Below, piece after piece: positions 9,878-20,066 of a stretch of DNA of 64,000 nucleotides. Under the pieces are notes generated by a model. It searched no databases and was not told the DNA's origin. It saw only the letters and a list, made by a program, of their open reading frames with translations. The stretch covers positions 1,068,585 to 1,132,584 of the forward strand of contig NZ_BMLC01000001.1 in NCBI RefSeq assembly GCF_014645015.1. Reading direction: 5' to 3'. The DNA comes from Salinibacterium xinjiangense. GTDB lineage: Bacteria; Actinomycetota; Actinomycetes; Actinomycetales; Microbacteriaceae. Position numbers and translations under genes: made by a program. Position 1 is the first letter of the stretch. Each line of letters starts with the position of its first letter.

Positions 9878-10158
9878 TAGCGACGACGACCCTTCTTGTC
9901 ATCCTTCACGTGTCCACGGAAGGTACGGGTGGGGGAGAATTCTCCGAGCTTGTGGCCCACCATGGTTTCGGTGATGAACACCGGGATGTGCTTGCGACCG
10001 TCGTGCACGGCGATGGTGTGACCCAGCATGGCCGGGATGATCATCGAGCGTCGCGACCAGGTCTTGATCACATTCTTGCTACTGGCATCATTCGCCTTGA
10101 CGACCTTCTGCAGCAGGTGGTCGTCGACGAAGGGGCCCTTCTTCAGACTGCGTGGCAT
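9877..10158 (-). CDS. rpsS: 30S ribosomal protein S19
   Basis: The 93-residue product [20 protein letters not shown]... with [20 protein letters not shown] and [20 protein letters not shown] is a normal-length S19, located in the 30S head near S13. It follows rplB by 11 bp. Confidence 0.98.
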   Translation of the reverse strand: MPRSLKKGPFVDDHLLQKVVKANDASSKNVIKTWSRRSMIIPAMLGHTIAVHDGRKHIPVFITETMVGHKLGEFSPTRTFRGHVKDDKKGRRR

Positions 10159-10169
10159 CTTCTTGACTC

Positions 10170-11009
10170 CTACTTGCGCTTCTTGCCGACATTGCGGCGG
10201 CGGACGATGAGCTTGTCACTCGGAAGGTTGCGCTTACGCGTACGACCTTCCTTCTGGCCCCATGGTGTGACGGGGTGACGTCCACCGGACGTCTTACCCT
10301 CACCACCACCGTGAGGGTGGTCGACGGGGTTCATGGCGACACCACGGACGGTCGGGCGAACGCCCTTCCAACGCATGCGGCCAGCCTTGCCCCAGTTGAT
10401 GTTCGACTGCTCGGCGTTGCCGACCTCACCGATGGTGGCGCGGCAGCGGATGTCGACGTTGCGGATTTCACCCGACGGCAGACGAAGCTGAGCGAAGGGG
10501 CCGTCCTTGGCGACGAGTCGAACTGATGCTCCCGCGGAGCGGGCCATCTTGGCACCACCACCCGGACGCAGCTCGATCATGTGGATGACGGTACCGACCG
10601 GGATGTTCTTCAGCGGAAGGTTGTTACCCGGCTTGATGTCGGCGGAAGCGCCCGACTCCACGATGTCGCCTTGGTTGAGCTTGTTCGGGGCGATGATGTA
10701 TCGCTTCGAACCATCGAGGTAGTGCAGCAGCGCGATGCGCGCCGTGCGGTTGGGGTCGTATTCGATCTCGGCAACGCGGGCGTTGACGCCGTCTTTATCG
10801 TTGCGCTTGAAGTCGATCACACGGTACTGGCGCTTGTGGCCACCACCGATGTGGCGGGTCGTGATGCGACCAGCGTTGTTACGACCACCGGTTTTGGGCA
10901 GTGGGCGAAGCAGTGACTTCTCCGGGGTGGAGCGGGTGATCTCGGCAAAGTCAGCGACCGAGGAACCGCGACGACCGGGAGTCGTGGGCTTGTACTTGCG
11001 AATAGCCAT
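10170..11009 (-). CDS. rplB: 50S ribosomal protein L2
   Basis: A 279-residue protein of usual length. [20 protein letters not shown] opens it, and the C-terminal [20 protein letters not shown] block includes the conserved histidine important near the peptidyl transferase centre. It lies 19 bp after rplW. Confidence 0.98.
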   Translation of the reverse strand: MAIRKYKPTTPGRRGSSVADFAEITRSTPEKSLLRPLPKTGGRNNAGRITTRHIGGGHKRQYRVIDFKRNDKDGVNARVAEIEYDPNRTARIALLHYLDGSKRYIIAPNKLNQGDIVESGASADIKPGNNLPLKNIPVGTVIHMIELRPGGGAKMARSAGASVRLVAKDGPFAQLRLPSGEIRNVDIRCRATIGEVGNAEQSNINWGKAGRMRWKGVRPTVRGVAMNPVDHPHGGGEGKTSGGRHPVTPWGQKEGRTRKRNLPSDKLIVRRRNVGKKRK

Positions 11010-11028
11010 TGTTATTTCTCCTCAGTCC

Positions 11029-11331
11029 CTAGCCGACAGCCGTGAAGATGTCGATGGAACCGGACTTGAGTGTGACGATTGCGCGCTTGGTGTCCTTGCG
11101 CTTGCCGATACCGAACTTGGTGCGACGGGTTTTGCCCGTGCGGTTCAGCGTGTTGACCGATCCGACCTTGACATCGAAGATCTTCTCGATAGCGAGTTTG
11201 ATCTCTGTCTTGTTGGCGCGGGGGTCGACCTCGAAGGTGTACTTGCCGTCATCGATCAGGCTGTAGCTCTTCTCGGAAACGACGGGCGCGATGATGATGT
11301 CGCGGGGGTCTTTGAACGTCACGGCAGTCAT
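11029..11331 (-). CDS. rplW: 50S ribosomal protein L23
   Basis: A 100-residue protein with [40 protein letters not shown] and [21 protein letters not shown]23 sits at the tunnel exit and docks trigger factor and SRP. It overlaps rplD by 4 bp. Confidence 0.97.
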   Translation of the reverse strand: MTAVTFKDPRDIIIAPVVSEKSYSLIDDGKYTFEVDPRANKTEIKLAIEKIFDVKVGSVNTLNRTGKTRRTKFGIGKRKDTKRAIVTLKSGSIDIFTAVG

Positions 11332-11999
11332 GCGCTGACCTCTTCCTTGGTCGCCTTGGTGTTCCAGGCCACGAATTCTTCGAACGCGCCCTTAGTGAAG
11401 ACGATGTCGTCGCTGATGAGCACGTCATACGCGTTCAACTGGTCGAACGGCAGAACGTGGACCGTCTGCAGGTTGCGGACGCTCTTGTAGCTTGTCTCGT
11501 CATCACGCTGCAGAACGATGAGCACGTTCTTCGAGGGTGCGATGTCGAGCAGGAGAGCCGCCATAGCCTTCGTCGACGGCAGGTTGCCGACCGAGAGGGA
11601 GTCGATGACGTGGAGACGGTCGCCGCGAGCGCGGTCTGACAGTGCTCCGCGAAGTGCAGCCGCAATCATTTTCTTGGGGGTGCGCTGGGAGTAGTCGCGC
11701 GGGTGCGGACCGTGCACGATGCCACCACCACGCATCTGGGGAGCACGGATCGAGCCCTGACGAGCGCGACCGGTTCCCTTCTGCTTGAACGGCTTGCGGC
11801 CGGCTCCTGACACCTCGCCGCGACGCAGCGTGTTGTGCGTTCCCTGGCGAGCCGCGGCGCGCTGGGCGACGACGACCTGGTGGATGAGCGGGACGTTGGT
11901 CTGCACGTCGAACACCTCGGCGGGAAGATCGACGCTGCCGACCTTCTTACCTTTGGCGTCGATGACATCTAGTGCTGTGACGTCGGTTGAGGTAGCCAT
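11328..11999 (-). CDS. rplD: 50S ribosomal protein L4
   Basis: A 223-residue protein. The internal loop [40 protein letters not shown] identifies L4, whose loop reaches the nascent peptide tunnel. In some proteobacteria L4 represses its own S10 operon; nothing in this sequence shows whether that happens here. It follows rplC by 5 bp. Confidence 0.97.
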   Translation of the reverse strand: MATSTDVTALDVIDAKGKKVGSVDLPAEVFDVQTNVPLIHQVVVAQRAAARQGTHNTLRRGEVSGAGRKPFKQKGTGRARQGSIRAPQMRGGGIVHGPHPRDYSQRTPKKMIAAALRGALSDRARGDRLHVIDSLSVGNLPSTKAMAALLLDIAPSKNVLIVLQRDDETSYKSVRNLQTVHVLPFDQLNAYDVLISDDIVFTKGAFEEFVAWNTKATKEEVSA

Positions 12000-12004
12000 G
12001 ATGA

Positions 12005-12655
12005 CTAGGCCCCCTTCACTGCGTTGCGGACGAAAACGATGCGACCACGGGCACCGGGAACGGCACCCTTGACGAGCAGGATGCCCTTCTCGAGGTCTAC
12101 CGAGTGGACGATCAGGTTGAGGACGGTAACGCGGTCACCACCCATACGACCAGCCATGCGCATGCCCTTGAAGACACGGCTGGGGGTCGAGGAAGCGCCG
12201 ATAGATCCGGGCTTGCGGTGGTTGCGGTGCGAACCGTGGCTGGAGGAGACGCCTTTGAAGTTGTGACGCTTCATCACGCCGGCGAATCCCTTGCCCTTGC
12301 TGGTGCCCATGACGTCGACCTTCTTGCCGGCCTCGAACATGTCGACGGTCAACTCCTGGCCGAGCGAGTACTCACTCGTGTCGTCGGTACGCAGCTCGGT
12401 GAGGTGGCGGCGGGGGGTGACGCCTGCGGCGTCGAAGTGACCCGTGAGGGGCTTCGTGACCTTGCGGGGGTCGATCTGCCCGTATGCGATCTGCACGGCG
12501 CTGTAGCCGTCGATCTCCGGCGTGCGCAGCTGCGTCACGACGTTGGGGGTGATTTCGACAACGGTCACGGGTACGAGCTTGTTGTTCGCATCCCAGACCT
12601 GGGTCATCCCGAGCTTCTTGCCCAGCAATCCCTTGATCGTCTTGGTGTTAGTCAT
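12005..12655 (-). CDS. rplC: 50S ribosomal protein L3
   Basis: A 216-residue protein with [40 protein letters not shown] and [20 protein letters not shown], the L3 core that reaches toward the peptidyl transferase centre. It is 38 bp downstream of rpsJ. Confidence 0.98.
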   Translation of the reverse strand: MTNTKTIKGLLGKKLGMTQVWDANNKLVPVTVVEITPNVVTQLRTPEIDGYSAVQIAYGQIDPRKVTKPLTGHFDAAGVTPRRHLTELRTDDTSEYSLGQELTVDMFEAGKKVDVMGTSKGKGFAGVMKRHNFKGVSSSHGSHRNHRKPGSIGASSTPSRVFKGMRMAGRMGGDRVTVLNLIVHSVDLEKGILLVKGAVPGARGRIVFVRNAVKGA

Positions 12656-12693
12656 GGAGGTTTCCTATTCGACTGAAGTAGCTCAAGCGCGAG

Positions 12694-13002
12694 CTAGAGC
12701 TTGATCTCGATATTGACGTCGGCAGGAAGGTCGAGTCGCATGAGCGAGTCGACGGCCTTGGGAGTCGGGTCGATGATGTCGATGAGTCGCTTGTGGGTGC
12801 GCTTCTCGAAGTGCTCGCGGCTGTCCTTGTACTTGTGAGGGGAGCGGATCACGGCGATCACGTTCTTCTCGGTGGGCAGCGGCACCGGGCCCACTACCGT
12901 GGCGCCCGCGCGGGTTACCGTGTCGACGATCTTGCGTGCCGACGAATCGATGACCTCGTGGTCATACGACTTCAGCCGAATGCGGATCTTCTGTCCCGCC
13001 AT
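12694..13002 (-). CDS. rpsJ: 30S ribosomal protein S10 (first gene of the ribosomal block)
   Basis: A 102-residue protein starting [20 protein letters not shown], with [20 protein letters not shown] and [21 protein letters not shown]10 is in the 30S head and also acts as NusE in antitermination. It opens the long co-directional block that runs to infA. A 341-bp leader/intergenic region lies upstream. Confidence 0.98.
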   Translation of the reverse strand: MAGQKIRIRLKSYDHEVIDSSARKIVDTVTRAGATVVGPVPLPTEKNVIAVIRSPHKYKDSREHFEKRTHKRLIDIIDPTPKAVDSLMRLDLPADVNIEIKL

Positions 13003-13343
13003 GGGTGACTCTCTTCCTTTAGTACTGCTCAGGACTGCAGCGTGGGACCTTTCGACCCCATATGCTCAGCACTTCTGCTTTCGCACCACTGTTTATCTGT
13101 CAATTGCTTGCCTTGTTACACAAATCCCGCCCGCGCGACAACGAAGTGAATCCGAAGCGCTTCGGGGGCTGTGGTTGAACCTGGTTCTGCTTCCCGCGGC
13201 CTAGCCCGATCCCTGGGACCCGAACTATGCACTGCCTGGAAGTGATTCCTCGCTACGTAAGCGGGAAGTGTTGAACTAGAAGAGTTTGTCACAGACTTGG
13301 CATTGCTGCAACCCGGGCGTGTCGCTTTACGGCGTGTCGTGAA
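13003..13343 (-). other. Leader and promoter region of the S10 block (341 bp, no gene)
   Basis: No ORF here looks like a gene. It must hold the promoter for rpsJ to infA. One weak candidate on the minus strand is TTGTCG, 17 bp, TAACAA near 13117-13146. A perfect consensus -35-like TTGACA also occurs near 13098-13103 but has no good partner. The region also contains the 14-bp palindrome at 13152-13165. Its length would allow a structured leader, but I recognise no known leader family. Confidence 0.5.
13152..13165. promoter_or_regulatory. Perfect 14-bp palindrome CCGAAGCGCTTCGG
   Basis: The sequence CCGAAGCGCTTCGG equals its own reverse complement and lies about 150 bp upstream of rpsJ. The AAGCGCTT core resembles operators of the LacI/CcpA family. 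A similar core (AGCGCT) occurs in the palindrome at 42180-42193. It could equally be a small RNA hairpin in the leader. Confidence 0.4.
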
Positions 13344-14309
13344 TCAGGCACCGAGGAGGGCCCGCAGACGGGTTTCCGGCGAGGATCCGGCCGCCGGGTC
13401 AATGGTGTGCCCACGGTCGTAATTGTCGACCACGCGAGGATCTACATAGCTTGCCCTTGCCACCGACGGCGTATTGCCGAGCACACTCGCGACATCCCGC
13501 ATCACCTGGGCGACGACTCGCTTCCTGGCCGTCGGCGTCTTCTGCGGGCCGGCCGTAGCGAGGCTTACAGCAGCGGTTACTGTGCCATGCAGCGTGCGGA
13601 AGTCTTTGGCGGTGAACTCACCGCCCGTGCGCTCGGCCAGATACGAATTGATATCTTCTGCCGACAGTGGATGCCACGAGTCGCCGTCCTTCCACGCGAG
13701 CAGCCGCGCCTTAGTGCCCCTGCGCTTGAGCGTTCGAAGCACTGTGGCGAGCTCGGCATCCACGATCACCGAATCCCACTTCTGACCGCTCTTGCCCGGA
13801 AAATCGAGCGATACCGTGCTGCCCGTGATCTTTGCATGCGAGCAGAGCAGCGTTGAGAGCCCGTGGCTGCCGTTCTGCTCGGTGTAGCGCTCAGAGCCGA
13901 CGCGCAGCGAACCGGTATCGAGCATTCTGAATGCAGCGGCGAGAGCCCGCACCTTCGACGGCACCGTATCCCTCAGGTCGGTCGTGACCCTGCGACGTGC
14001 AGCCGGGAGCGACCCAGCCAGGCTCAGTGCACGGTCGAACTTCAGCCGGTCTTTCTGCTGCCGCCAGAACGCGTGGTAGAGGTATTGGGTTCGGCCTGCG
14101 GCATCCACCCCCGTCGCCTGGATATGGCCGTTCTCGTGTGGCGAGATCCAGACGTCTTGCCAGGCCGGCGGAATCGCGAGTATCTCGATACGCGCGCGCT
14201 GCGCTGAAGGCACGGGATGCCCCAGCTCATCCCGGTACGAGAAACCCTTGCCAGCGCGCACCCGCCTCAGGCCTTTGCCACTCGAGTCACTGCGGCGAAG
14301 TCTGGGCAC
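13344..14309 (-). CDS. DNA topoisomerase IB (poxvirus-like)
   Basis: This 321-residue protein relaxes supercoiled DNA through a 3'-phosphotyrosyl intermediate. Visible features are the N-terminal domain (about 1-90, with IPPAWQDVWISPHENGHIQA), RVGSERY holding the first catalytic arginine, the KDFRTLHGT box with the second arginine, and the nucleophile in SYVDPRV (Tyr288). The family usually reads KDFRTWHG; here Leu replaces Trp. It is on the same strand as, and 9 bp from, the small membrane gene upstream, and sits between tuf and rpsJ. This enzyme is found in scattered bacteria, including actinobacteria; its cellular role is usually unclear. Confidence 0.88.
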   Translation of the reverse strand: MPRLRRSDSSGKGLRRVRAGKGFSYRDELGHPVPSAQRARIEILAIPPAWQDVWISPHENGHIQATGVDAAGRTQYLYHAFWRQQKDRLKFDRALSLAGSLPAARRRVTTDLRDTVPSKVRALAAAFRMLDTGSLRVGSERYTEQNGSHGLSTLLCSHAKITGSTVSLDFPGKSGQKWDSVIVDAELATVLRTLKRRGTKARLLAWKDGDSWHPLSAEDINSYLAERTGGEFTAKDFRTLHGTVTAAVSLATAGPQKTPTARKRVVAQVMRDVASVLGNTPSVARASYVDPRVVDNYDRGHTIDPAAGSSPETRLRALLGA

Positions 14310-14318
14310 CTCGTCAGA

Positions 14319-14765
14319 CTATGACGGGTTGCGTGGAGCCGAGGAGGGCTTGAGAATCAACCGATGCACGAGTAGGACAGCGACGGTCGCCGCAAAGAGG
14401 ACCGCGATTCCAGCTTCGATGGCGAACAGGATGAACTGTTCCGCCCACGCGCCCTGCTGCACAAACCCGACCACGACCACCGTCATGAGGTTGGCCAGCG
14501 TGCCGACGGCCGCGAAGACGAGGGTGAGGCCCGCGCCGGCAGAGCGGCCGCGGCCCGCAGCGACGCCGAGGAGGATCACCCAGACGAGAAGACCGATGTC
14601 CATAAAGAGGAACAGTCGCTGACCGGCCTGCCCCAGGCTGCCGCCAATAGAGCCGCTCGCCACGCCACGCCATACGGTGAGAAGCACGAGCGAGAGGATG
14701 ACAGTGAGCAGCACATCGAGAACGATGGTGCTCACCACGACGCGCGTGCCGACAAAGCGACTCAT
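14319..14765 (-). CDS. Hypothetical four-helix membrane protein
   Basis: A 148-residue protein with about four hydrophobic segments (near residues 10-32, 52-70, 78-100 and 110-136), each rich in Val/Leu/Ala, and a short basic/proline C-terminus. I recognise no family. It lies immediately upstream of the topoisomerase IB gene (9 bp), so the two are probably co-transcribed, but nothing in the sequence links their functions. The ATG at 14765 follows a stretch without a clear ribosome site. Confidence 0.7.
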   Translation of the reverse strand: MSRFVGTRVVVSTIVLDVLLTVILSLVLLTVWRGVASGSIGGSLGQAGQRLFLFMDIGLLVWVILLGVAAGRGRSAGAGLTLVFAAVGTLANLMTVVVVGFVQQGAWAEQFILFAIEAGIAVLFAATVAVLLVHRLILKPSSAPRNPS

Positions 14766-14922
14766 GTGGACAGGCTAGCCCTTTGACCCGGCGCCAACCG
14801 CTCCCCCTGGGCCGCTTGACGAGCATCAGGATGATGCGGCCCAGCAGTGTGGCGAGCGGGACGAACGCGAGGTTTCCGTTGCCAACCCTGAATGATGCGC
14901 CAGACGTGATGCCACTTAACGG

Positions 14923-14956
14923 CAGCAGGGCCGCACCCGAAGGCACGGCCCTGCTG
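14923..14956 (-). terminator. Terminator of the str operon, downstream of tuf
   Basis: CAGCAGGGCCG (14923-14933) and CGGCCCTGCTG (14946-14956) form a perfect 11-bp stem 17 bp beyond the tuf stop. There is only a weak T-rich stretch after it, as is usual in high-GC actinobacteria. Confidence 0.8.
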
Positions 14957-14972
14957 TTCTGAATCTGAAGAA

Positions 14973-16166
14973 CTACTTGAGTACCTTGACGACCTTGCCA
15001 GCACCGACGGTGCGGCCACCCTCACGGATGGCGAAGCCGAGGCCCTCCTCCATGGCGATGGGCTGAATCAGCTCAACGGTCATTTCGGTGGTGTCGCCGG
15101 GCATGACCATCTCGGTGCCTTCAGGCAACGTGATGACGCCGGTAACGTCGGTGGTGCGGAAGTAGAACTGCGGGCGGTAGTTCGCGTAGAACGGGTTATG
15201 ACGCCCGCCCTCATCCTTCGACAGGATGTACGCGGTGCCCTCGAACTGGGTGTGCGGTGTAACCGAACCCGGCTTGACGACAACCTGGCCGCGCTCGACG
15301 TCTTCGCGCTTGGTTCCGCGGAGCAGCAGCCCACAGTTCTCGCCGGCCCATGCCTCGTCGAGCTGCTTGTGGAACATCTCGATACCAGTGACCGTGGTCT
15401 TCTGGGTCGGGCGGATTCCTACGATCTCCACGTCCGAGTTGATCGCGAGGGTTCCACGCTCGGCGCGGCCCGTCACGACGGTTCCACGGCCGGTGATCGT
15501 GAATACGTCCTCGATGGGCATGAGGAACGGCTTGTCCTTGTCGCGCACCGGGTCAGGAACGTTCGCGTCCACGGCGTCCATGAGGTCGAGGATGGACTGG
15601 GTCCACTTCTCGTCGCCCTCGAGAGCCTTGAGGCCGGAGACGCGCACAACGGGAGCGTTGTCGCCGTCGAAGCCCTGGGCCTCGAGGAGTTCGCGAACCT
15701 CGAGCTCGACGAGCTCAAGGATCTCTTCGTCGTCAACCATGTCGCTCTTGTTGAGCGCGACGAGCAGGTACGGCACGCCGACCTGCTTGGCCAGCAGCAC
15801 GTGCTCGCGCGTCTGTGCCATGGGGCCGTCGGTTGCTGCAACCACGAGAATCGCGCCATCCATCTGGGCGGCACCGGTGATCATGTTCTTGATGTAGTCG
15901 GCGTGGCCGGGTGCATCGACGTGAGCGTAGTGACGCTTGGGCGTCTCGTACTCGACGTGCGAGATGTTGATCGTGATACCGCGCAGGCGCTCTTCCGGCG
16001 CCGAGTCGATCGACGCGAAGTCGCGCTGGACGTTGGTCGCCGACGGGAACTTGTCTGCAAGCACCTTCGAGATGGCGGCAGTCAGCGTGGTCTTTCCGTG
16101 GTCGACGTGACCGATGGTACCGATGTTTACGTGCGGCTTGGTCCGCTCGAACTTGGCCTTAGCCAC
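14973..16166 (-). CDS. tuf: Elongation factor Tu
   Basis: A 397-residue GTPase that delivers aminoacyl-tRNA to the ribosome. G1 is [12 protein letters not shown], switch [11 protein letters not shown]4 NKSDMVDD and G5 [11 protein letters not shown]. The C-terminal domains include [20 protein letters not shown] and end in [11 protein letters not shown]. The start is GTG at 16166, with a strong GAGGAGG ribosome site. It follows fusA after 109 bp containing a small hairpin, so it belongs to the str operon but may also have its own control. Confidence 0.98.
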   Translation of the reverse strand: MAKAKFERTKPHVNIGTIGHVDHGKTTLTAAISKVLADKFPSATNVQRDFASIDSAPEERLRGITINISHVEYETPKRHYAHVDAPGHADYIKNMITGAAQMDGAILVVAATDGPMAQTREHVLLAKQVGVPYLLVALNKSDMVDDEEILELVELEVRELLEAQGFDGDNAPVVRVSGLKALEGDEKWTQSILDLMDAVDANVPDPVRDKDKPFLMPIEDVFTITGRGTVVTGRAERGTLAINSDVEIVGIRPTQKTTVTGIEMFHKQLDEAWAGENCGLLLRGTKREDVERGQVVVKPGSVTPHTQFEGTAYILSKDEGGRHNPFYANYRPQFYFRTTDVTGVITLPEGTEMVMPGDTTEMTVELIQPIAMEEGLGFAIREGGRTVGAGKVVKVLK

Positions 16167-16195
16167 TGTGGGTCCTCCTCAGGACTCGTTGCTGG

Positions 16196-16217
16196 GCATC
16201 CGATAATTCTCGGATGC
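16196..16217 (-). promoter_or_regulatory. Small perfect hairpin in the fusA-tuf spacer
   Basis: GCATCCGA and TCGGATGC form an 8-bp perfect stem with a 6-base loop about 30 bases before the tuf start. Without a U run and this close to the ribosome site, it may affect tuf mRNA stability or translation, or be a processing site. Function is inferred only from position. Confidence 0.45.
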
Positions 16218-16275
16218 TTCGCGGTTTGTGTGTTGTTATGTTACTCGGGCTCGGTGAGCCGCGGGTGCAGGGCTA

Positions 16276-18393
16276 TTACTCGCCCTTGTTCTTCTGGATG
16301 ATCTCGTCAGCTACCGCGCGGGGAACTTCCGAGTAGCTGTCGAAGGTCATCGAGTACACAGCGCGGCCAGAGGTCTTGGACCTCAGGTCGCCGACGTAAC
16401 CGAACATCTCCGACAGGGGCACCTTGGCCGTGACGACCTTGACGCCAGTCGCATCTTCCATCGACTGGATCTGGCCACGACGCGAGTTCAGGTCGCCGAT
16501 GACGTCTCCCATGTATTCCTCAGGGGTACGTACTTCGACAGCCATGAGCGGCTCGAGCAGCACGGGATCGGCCTTGCGGGCCGCTTCCTTGAATGCCATG
16601 GAGCCGGCGATCTTGAACGCCATTTCTGACGAGTCCACATCATGGGCAGCACCATCGAGGATGATTCCCTTGACGCCGACCATCGGGTAGCCGGCGAGAA
16701 CGCCCACTGCCATCGACGCCTGGAAACCCTGGTCGATGGAACCGATGTACTCACGCGGGATGCGACCACCCGTGACCTTGTTCTCGAATTCGTAGATCGT
16801 GTCAGGAGTCACTTCGAGTGGCTCGAGCGAGATCTGCACCTTCGCGAACTGGCCGGATCCACCGGTCTGCTTCTTGTGGGTGTAGTCGTGCTTGTCGACG
16901 ATGCGACGAATCGTCTCGCGGTATGCCACCTGCGGCTTACCGACGTTCGCCTCGACATTGAACTCACGTTTCATGCGGTCGACGAGGATGTCGAGATGGA
17001 GCTCGCCCATTCCCTTGATGACCGTCTGACCCGTGTCCTGGTTTTGCTCGGTGCGGAATGTCGGGTCTTCCTCAGCAAGCTTCTGGATCGCGATACCCAG
17101 CTTCTCCTGGTCGGCCTTCGTCTTCGGCTCGATCGCGACCTCGATGACGGGCTCGGGGAAGGTCATCGACTCGAGAACGACCTGGTTGCTCGGGTCGCAC
17201 AGGGTGTCTCCCGTGGTCGTGTCCTTGAGCCCGATGACCGCGTAGATATGACCGGCCGTGACGCTGTCGACAGGGTTCTCTTTGTTGGCGTGCATCTGGA
17301 AGATCTTGCCGATGCGCTCCTTCTTACCCTTGGTCGAGTTGACCAGCTGCGCACCCGAGTCAGCCTGACCCGAGTAAACGCGGATGTAGGTCAGTCGACC
17401 GAAGAACGGGTGAACCGCGACCTTGAACGCGAGCGCGGCGAACGGCTCGGTCGAATCTGGGTGGCGCTCGACGATCTTCTCATCGTCACGAACGTCGCGT
17501 CCCTCAGTTGCAGGCACGTCGAGCGGGCTGGGCAGGTAGTCGACGACAGCATCGAGCATCGGCTGGACGCCACGGTTCTTGAACGCCGAACCACAGAGAA
17601 CCGGGTAGATCTCGCTGTTGACAGTGAGCTTGCGGATGGCCTTCTTGATCTCGGCCACCGAGAAGTCGGTGTCACCCTCCATGAAGCGCCCGAGGAGCGC
17701 GTCATCAGTCTCAGCGACGACCTCGAGCAGCGCGGTGCGGTACTCGTTGGCCTTTTCGATCAGATCGGCGGGGATCTCTTCGACGGCGTACTTGGCGCCC
17801 ATCTCGACGTCACCCTTGGAGTCTCCGCGCCATGTGAGCGCGCGCATTTCAACCAGGTCGACGACGCCTTCGAAGCTGTTCTCGAAACCGATCGGAAGCT
17901 GGATGACCAGCGGCTTAGCGCCGAGGCGCTTGATGATGGTGTCGACGGTGAAGTAGAAGTCGGCGCCGAGCTTGTCCATCTTGTTCACGAAGCAGATGCG
18001 CGGAACGTCGTACTTGTCGGCCTGACGCCAGACGGTCTCTGACTGCGGCTCAACACCTTCCTTGCCATCGAACACAGCAACAGCGCCATCGAGGACGCGC
18101 AGCGAACGCTCCACCTCGACGGTGAAGTCCACATGCCCGGGGGTGTCGATGATGTTGATCTGGTGCTTGTCCCAGAAACACGTGGTCGCAGCAGAGGTGA
18201 TCGTGATGCCACGCTCCTGCTCCTGTGCCATCCAGTCCATCGTCGCTGCACCATCGTGCACCTCGCCGATTTTGTGGGTGATACCCGTGTAGAACAGGAT
18301 GCGCTCGGTCGTCGTGGTCTTGCCAGCATCGATGTGAGCCATGATGCCGATGTTGCGGACCTTGTTCAGGTCGGTGAGCACGTCCTGTGCCAC
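16276..18393 (-). CDS. fusA: Elongation factor G
   Basis: A 705-residue translocase GTPase. Motifs are [20 protein letters not shown] (G1), DTPGHVDF (G3), [10 protein letters not shown] (G4) and the domain IV region [20 protein letters not shown], with [20 protein letters not shown]. The C-terminal [20 protein letters not shown] is domain V. Length and order are typical. It follows rpsG by 89 bp with an intervening hairpin. Confidence 0.98.
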   Translation of the reverse strand: MAQDVLTDLNKVRNIGIMAHIDAGKTTTTERILFYTGITHKIGEVHDGAATMDWMAQEQERGITITSAATTCFWDKHQINIIDTPGHVDFTVEVERSLRVLDGAVAVFDGKEGVEPQSETVWRQADKYDVPRICFVNKMDKLGADFYFTVDTIIKRLGAKPLVIQLPIGFENSFEGVVDLVEMRALTWRGDSKGDVEMGAKYAVEEIPADLIEKANEYRTALLEVVAETDDALLGRFMEGDTDFSVAEIKKAIRKLTVNSEIYPVLCGSAFKNRGVQPMLDAVVDYLPSPLDVPATEGRDVRDDEKIVERHPDSTEPFAALAFKVAVHPFFGRLTYIRVYSGQADSGAQLVNSTKGKKERIGKIFQMHANKENPVDSVTAGHIYAVIGLKDTTTGDTLCDPSNQVVLESMTFPEPVIEVAIEPKTKADQEKLGIAIQKLAEEDPTFRTEQNQDTGQTVIKGMGELHLDILVDRMKREFNVEANVGKPQVAYRETIRRIVDKHDYTHKKQTGGSGQFAKVQISLEPLEVTPDTIYEFENKVTGGRIPREYIGSIDQGFQASMAVGVLAGYPMVGVKGIILDGAAHDVDSSEMAFKIAGSMAFKEAARKADPVLLEPLMAVEVRTPEEYMGDVIGDLNSRRGQIQSMEDATGVKVVTAKVPLSEMFGYVGDLRSKTSGRAVYSMTFDSYSEVPRAVADEIIQKNKGE

Positions 18394-18435
18394 GGGTTCC
18401 TCCGAAAGTTTGTGTAATGAACGCTGGACTCATCA

Positions 18436-18469
18436 ATCGGGCGGGAACGGAGATCCGATCCCGCCCGAT
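18436..18469 (-). terminator. Hairpin between rpsG and fusA
   Basis: ATCGGGCGGGA (18436-18446) pairs perfectly with TCCCGCCCGAT (18459-18469). The 11-bp stem lies 14 bp past the rpsG stop. As fusA has no clear promoter, this is probably a partial terminator or processing hairpin that sets the S12/S7 to EF-G/EF-Tu ratio. Confidence 0.55.
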
Positions 18470-18482
18470 CAGTGAAGAGTGA

Positions 18483-18953
18483 TTACCAGCGGTAGTGCGC
18501 GAACGCCTTGTTCGACTCTGCCATCTTGTGGGTGTCTTCGCGGCGCTTGACTGCCGCTCCGAGACCGTTGGAAGCGTCGAGGATTTCGTTGGTGAGTCGC
18601 TCGGTCATGGTCTTCTCACGACGACCCTTGGCATAGCTGGTCAACCAGCGAAGCGCGAGAGTGTTTGCGCGGTGGGACTTGACCTCGACCGGAACCTGGT
18701 ATGTCGAGCCACCAACGCGGCGCGACTTGACCTCGAGGGTCGGGCGCACGTTGTCGAGCGCCTTCTTGAGGGTGACGACTGCGTCTGCGCCATTCTTGGC
18801 CGAGACGCCTTCGAGGGCGCCGTAGACGATGCGCTCTGCAAGACCCTTCTTGCCGTCGAGCAGGATCTTGTTGACGAGCTGGCTCACAATGGGAGCTCCG
18901 TAGACCGGGTCCGCTACTACGGGACGCTTCGGTGCTGGACCTTTACGAGGCAT
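18483..18953 (-). CDS. rpsG: 30S ribosomal protein S7
   Basis: A 156-residue protein with [60 protein letters not shown] and AFAHYRW at the end. S7 nucleates the 30S head. It overlaps the rpsL stop by one base. Confidence 0.98.
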   Translation of the reverse strand: MPRKGPAPKRPVVADPVYGAPIVSQLVNKILLDGKKGLAERIVYGALEGVSAKNGADAVVTLKKALDNVRPTLEVKSRRVGGSTYQVPVEVKSHRANTLALRWLTSYAKGRREKTMTERLTNEILDASNGLGAAVKRREDTHKMAESNKAFAHYRW

Positions 18954-19327
18954 TACTTCTTATCCTTCTTGGCGCCGTACAGGCTGCGAGCCTGCTTGCG
19001 ATTCTTGACTGCCTGGGTGTCGAGTGCGCCACGAACGATCTTGTAGCGAACGCCGGGGAGGTCTTTGACACGACCACCGCGGATGAGCACCATCGAGTGC
19101 TCCTGGAGGTTGTGACCCTCTCCCGGAATGTATGCGGTGACCTCGGTGCCGTTGGAGAGCTTGACGCGGGCGACCTTGCGAAGGGCCGAGTTCGGCTTCT
19201 TCGGGGTGGTGGTGTAGACGCGGGTGCAAACGCCGCGTTGTTGCGGGTTGGACTTCAGGGCGGGGGCTTTGGTCTTGACGACCTTCGGCGAACGGCCCTT
19301 TCGCACCAGCTGCTGAATGGTGGGCAC
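18953..19327 (-). CDS. rpsL: 30S ribosomal protein S12
   Basis: A 124-residue decoding-centre protein: [40 protein letters not shown] and [20 protein letters not shown]. The lysines in PKKPNS and VRYKIVRG, the usual streptomycin-resistance positions, are the wild-type residues. It is the first gene of the str operon, with a leader of about 230 bp. Confidence 0.98.
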   Translation of the reverse strand: MPTIQQLVRKGRSPKVVKTKAPALKSNPQQRGVCTRVYTTTPKKPNSALRKVARVKLSNGTEVTAYIPGEGHNLQEHSMVLIRGGRVKDLPGVRYKIVRGALDTQAVKNRKQARSLYGAKKDKK

Positions 19328-19562
19328 TAAATAACTCCTTGTTGTTGCTGCACGGTGACAGCGTCTTGATGGTTAGCATTCGCGAGACCTGAGCCCTACG
19401 AGTTCATCTGGACCCGCTGCTTCCTTGGGAGGAAATTCGCGGGTATGCCGTGGGGGCCGTTCGAAGAGCGAACCCTTGGTGCAGGATGCGGGTGCCCGGT
19501 CGCCGCCCAGAGTTGAACTCCGTGGCACGATTCAGGCGCACAACAAAGCGCACACCTCTCAA

Positions 19563-19591
19563 AGAATAGTCTCATCCGCGACGGCGGTCAA
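19563..19591 (-). promoter_or_regulatory. Candidate promoter of the str operon
   Basis: On the minus strand, TTGACC (19586-19591) is followed after exactly 17 bp by TATTCT (19563-19568). This is the best sigma-70-type promoter near rpsL and predicts a start near 19556 and a leader of about 229 bases. The -35 hexamer includes the TGA stop codon of the upstream membrane gene. I see no other feature in the 260-bp gap to rpsL. Confidence 0.7.
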
Positions 19592-20025
19592 ATGATTCCG
19601 CCCTCAGGGGGCCCATCCACGGGCCGCCTGCCGACAGCCCTCGACGCCGCGACCACGGCCGACGAGAGCACGGCTGCCCCCGGTACGAACGGCGCCAGCG
19701 CGAAGTGCACGGTGGCGGCGGGGATCCACCCGAAATCACCGCGGGTGATGCTGTACCCGACGCCCCCCACCAGCAGCATCGCCACGAGGGTCAACGCGGC
19801 AGAACCGAACACCATTCGCCAGGGACGGGCAGCGATCGCGACGCTGCGAACAGACGAGAAGGTCACCAGGAGTGCCGCAATCACCATCGAGGGGCCGAGC
19901 AGCGGGCCGGCATCCACGTAGTCGATGACATCACGATCGACAATGACGCTCAGGATGCCCCACAGCGCGATCATCGCAGCGAGGTAGGCCACCGTGGCAA
20001 AGACTGCCAGTCCCGTGCGCGCCAT
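19588..20025 (-). CDS. Hypothetical small membrane protein
   Basis: A 145-residue protein with four likely transmembrane helices (about 8-30, 42-62, 70-92 and 103-128) and no recognised catalytic motif. Proteins of this size and hydropathy near rpsL are known in Microbacteriaceae, but I cannot name the family with confidence. It is followed directly by the rpsL promoter and preceded by another membrane gene (41 bp). The ATG at 20025 is the only sensible start. Confidence 0.65.
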   Translation of the reverse strand: MARTGLAVFATVAYLAAMIALWGILSVIVDRDVIDYVDAGPLLGPSMVIAALLVTFSSVRSVAIAARPWRMVFGSAALTLVAMLLVGGVGYSITRGDFGWIPAATVHFALAPFVPGAAVLSSAVVAASRAVGRRPVDGPPEGGII

Positions 20026-20066
20026 CCAGGCGGAAGAATCGCTGCTCGTAGCCGGTATTGAGGGTG

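Noticed and set aside
14766-14960. Hydrophobic minus-strand frame with NLAFVPLATLLGRIILMLVK
   Set aside because: Overlaps the tuf terminator, and continues as a shadow of the membrane gene; no start site. A decayed gene cannot be excluded.
16642-18042. 466-residue open frame opposite fusA
   Set aside because: Antisense shadow of fusA; no known domain.
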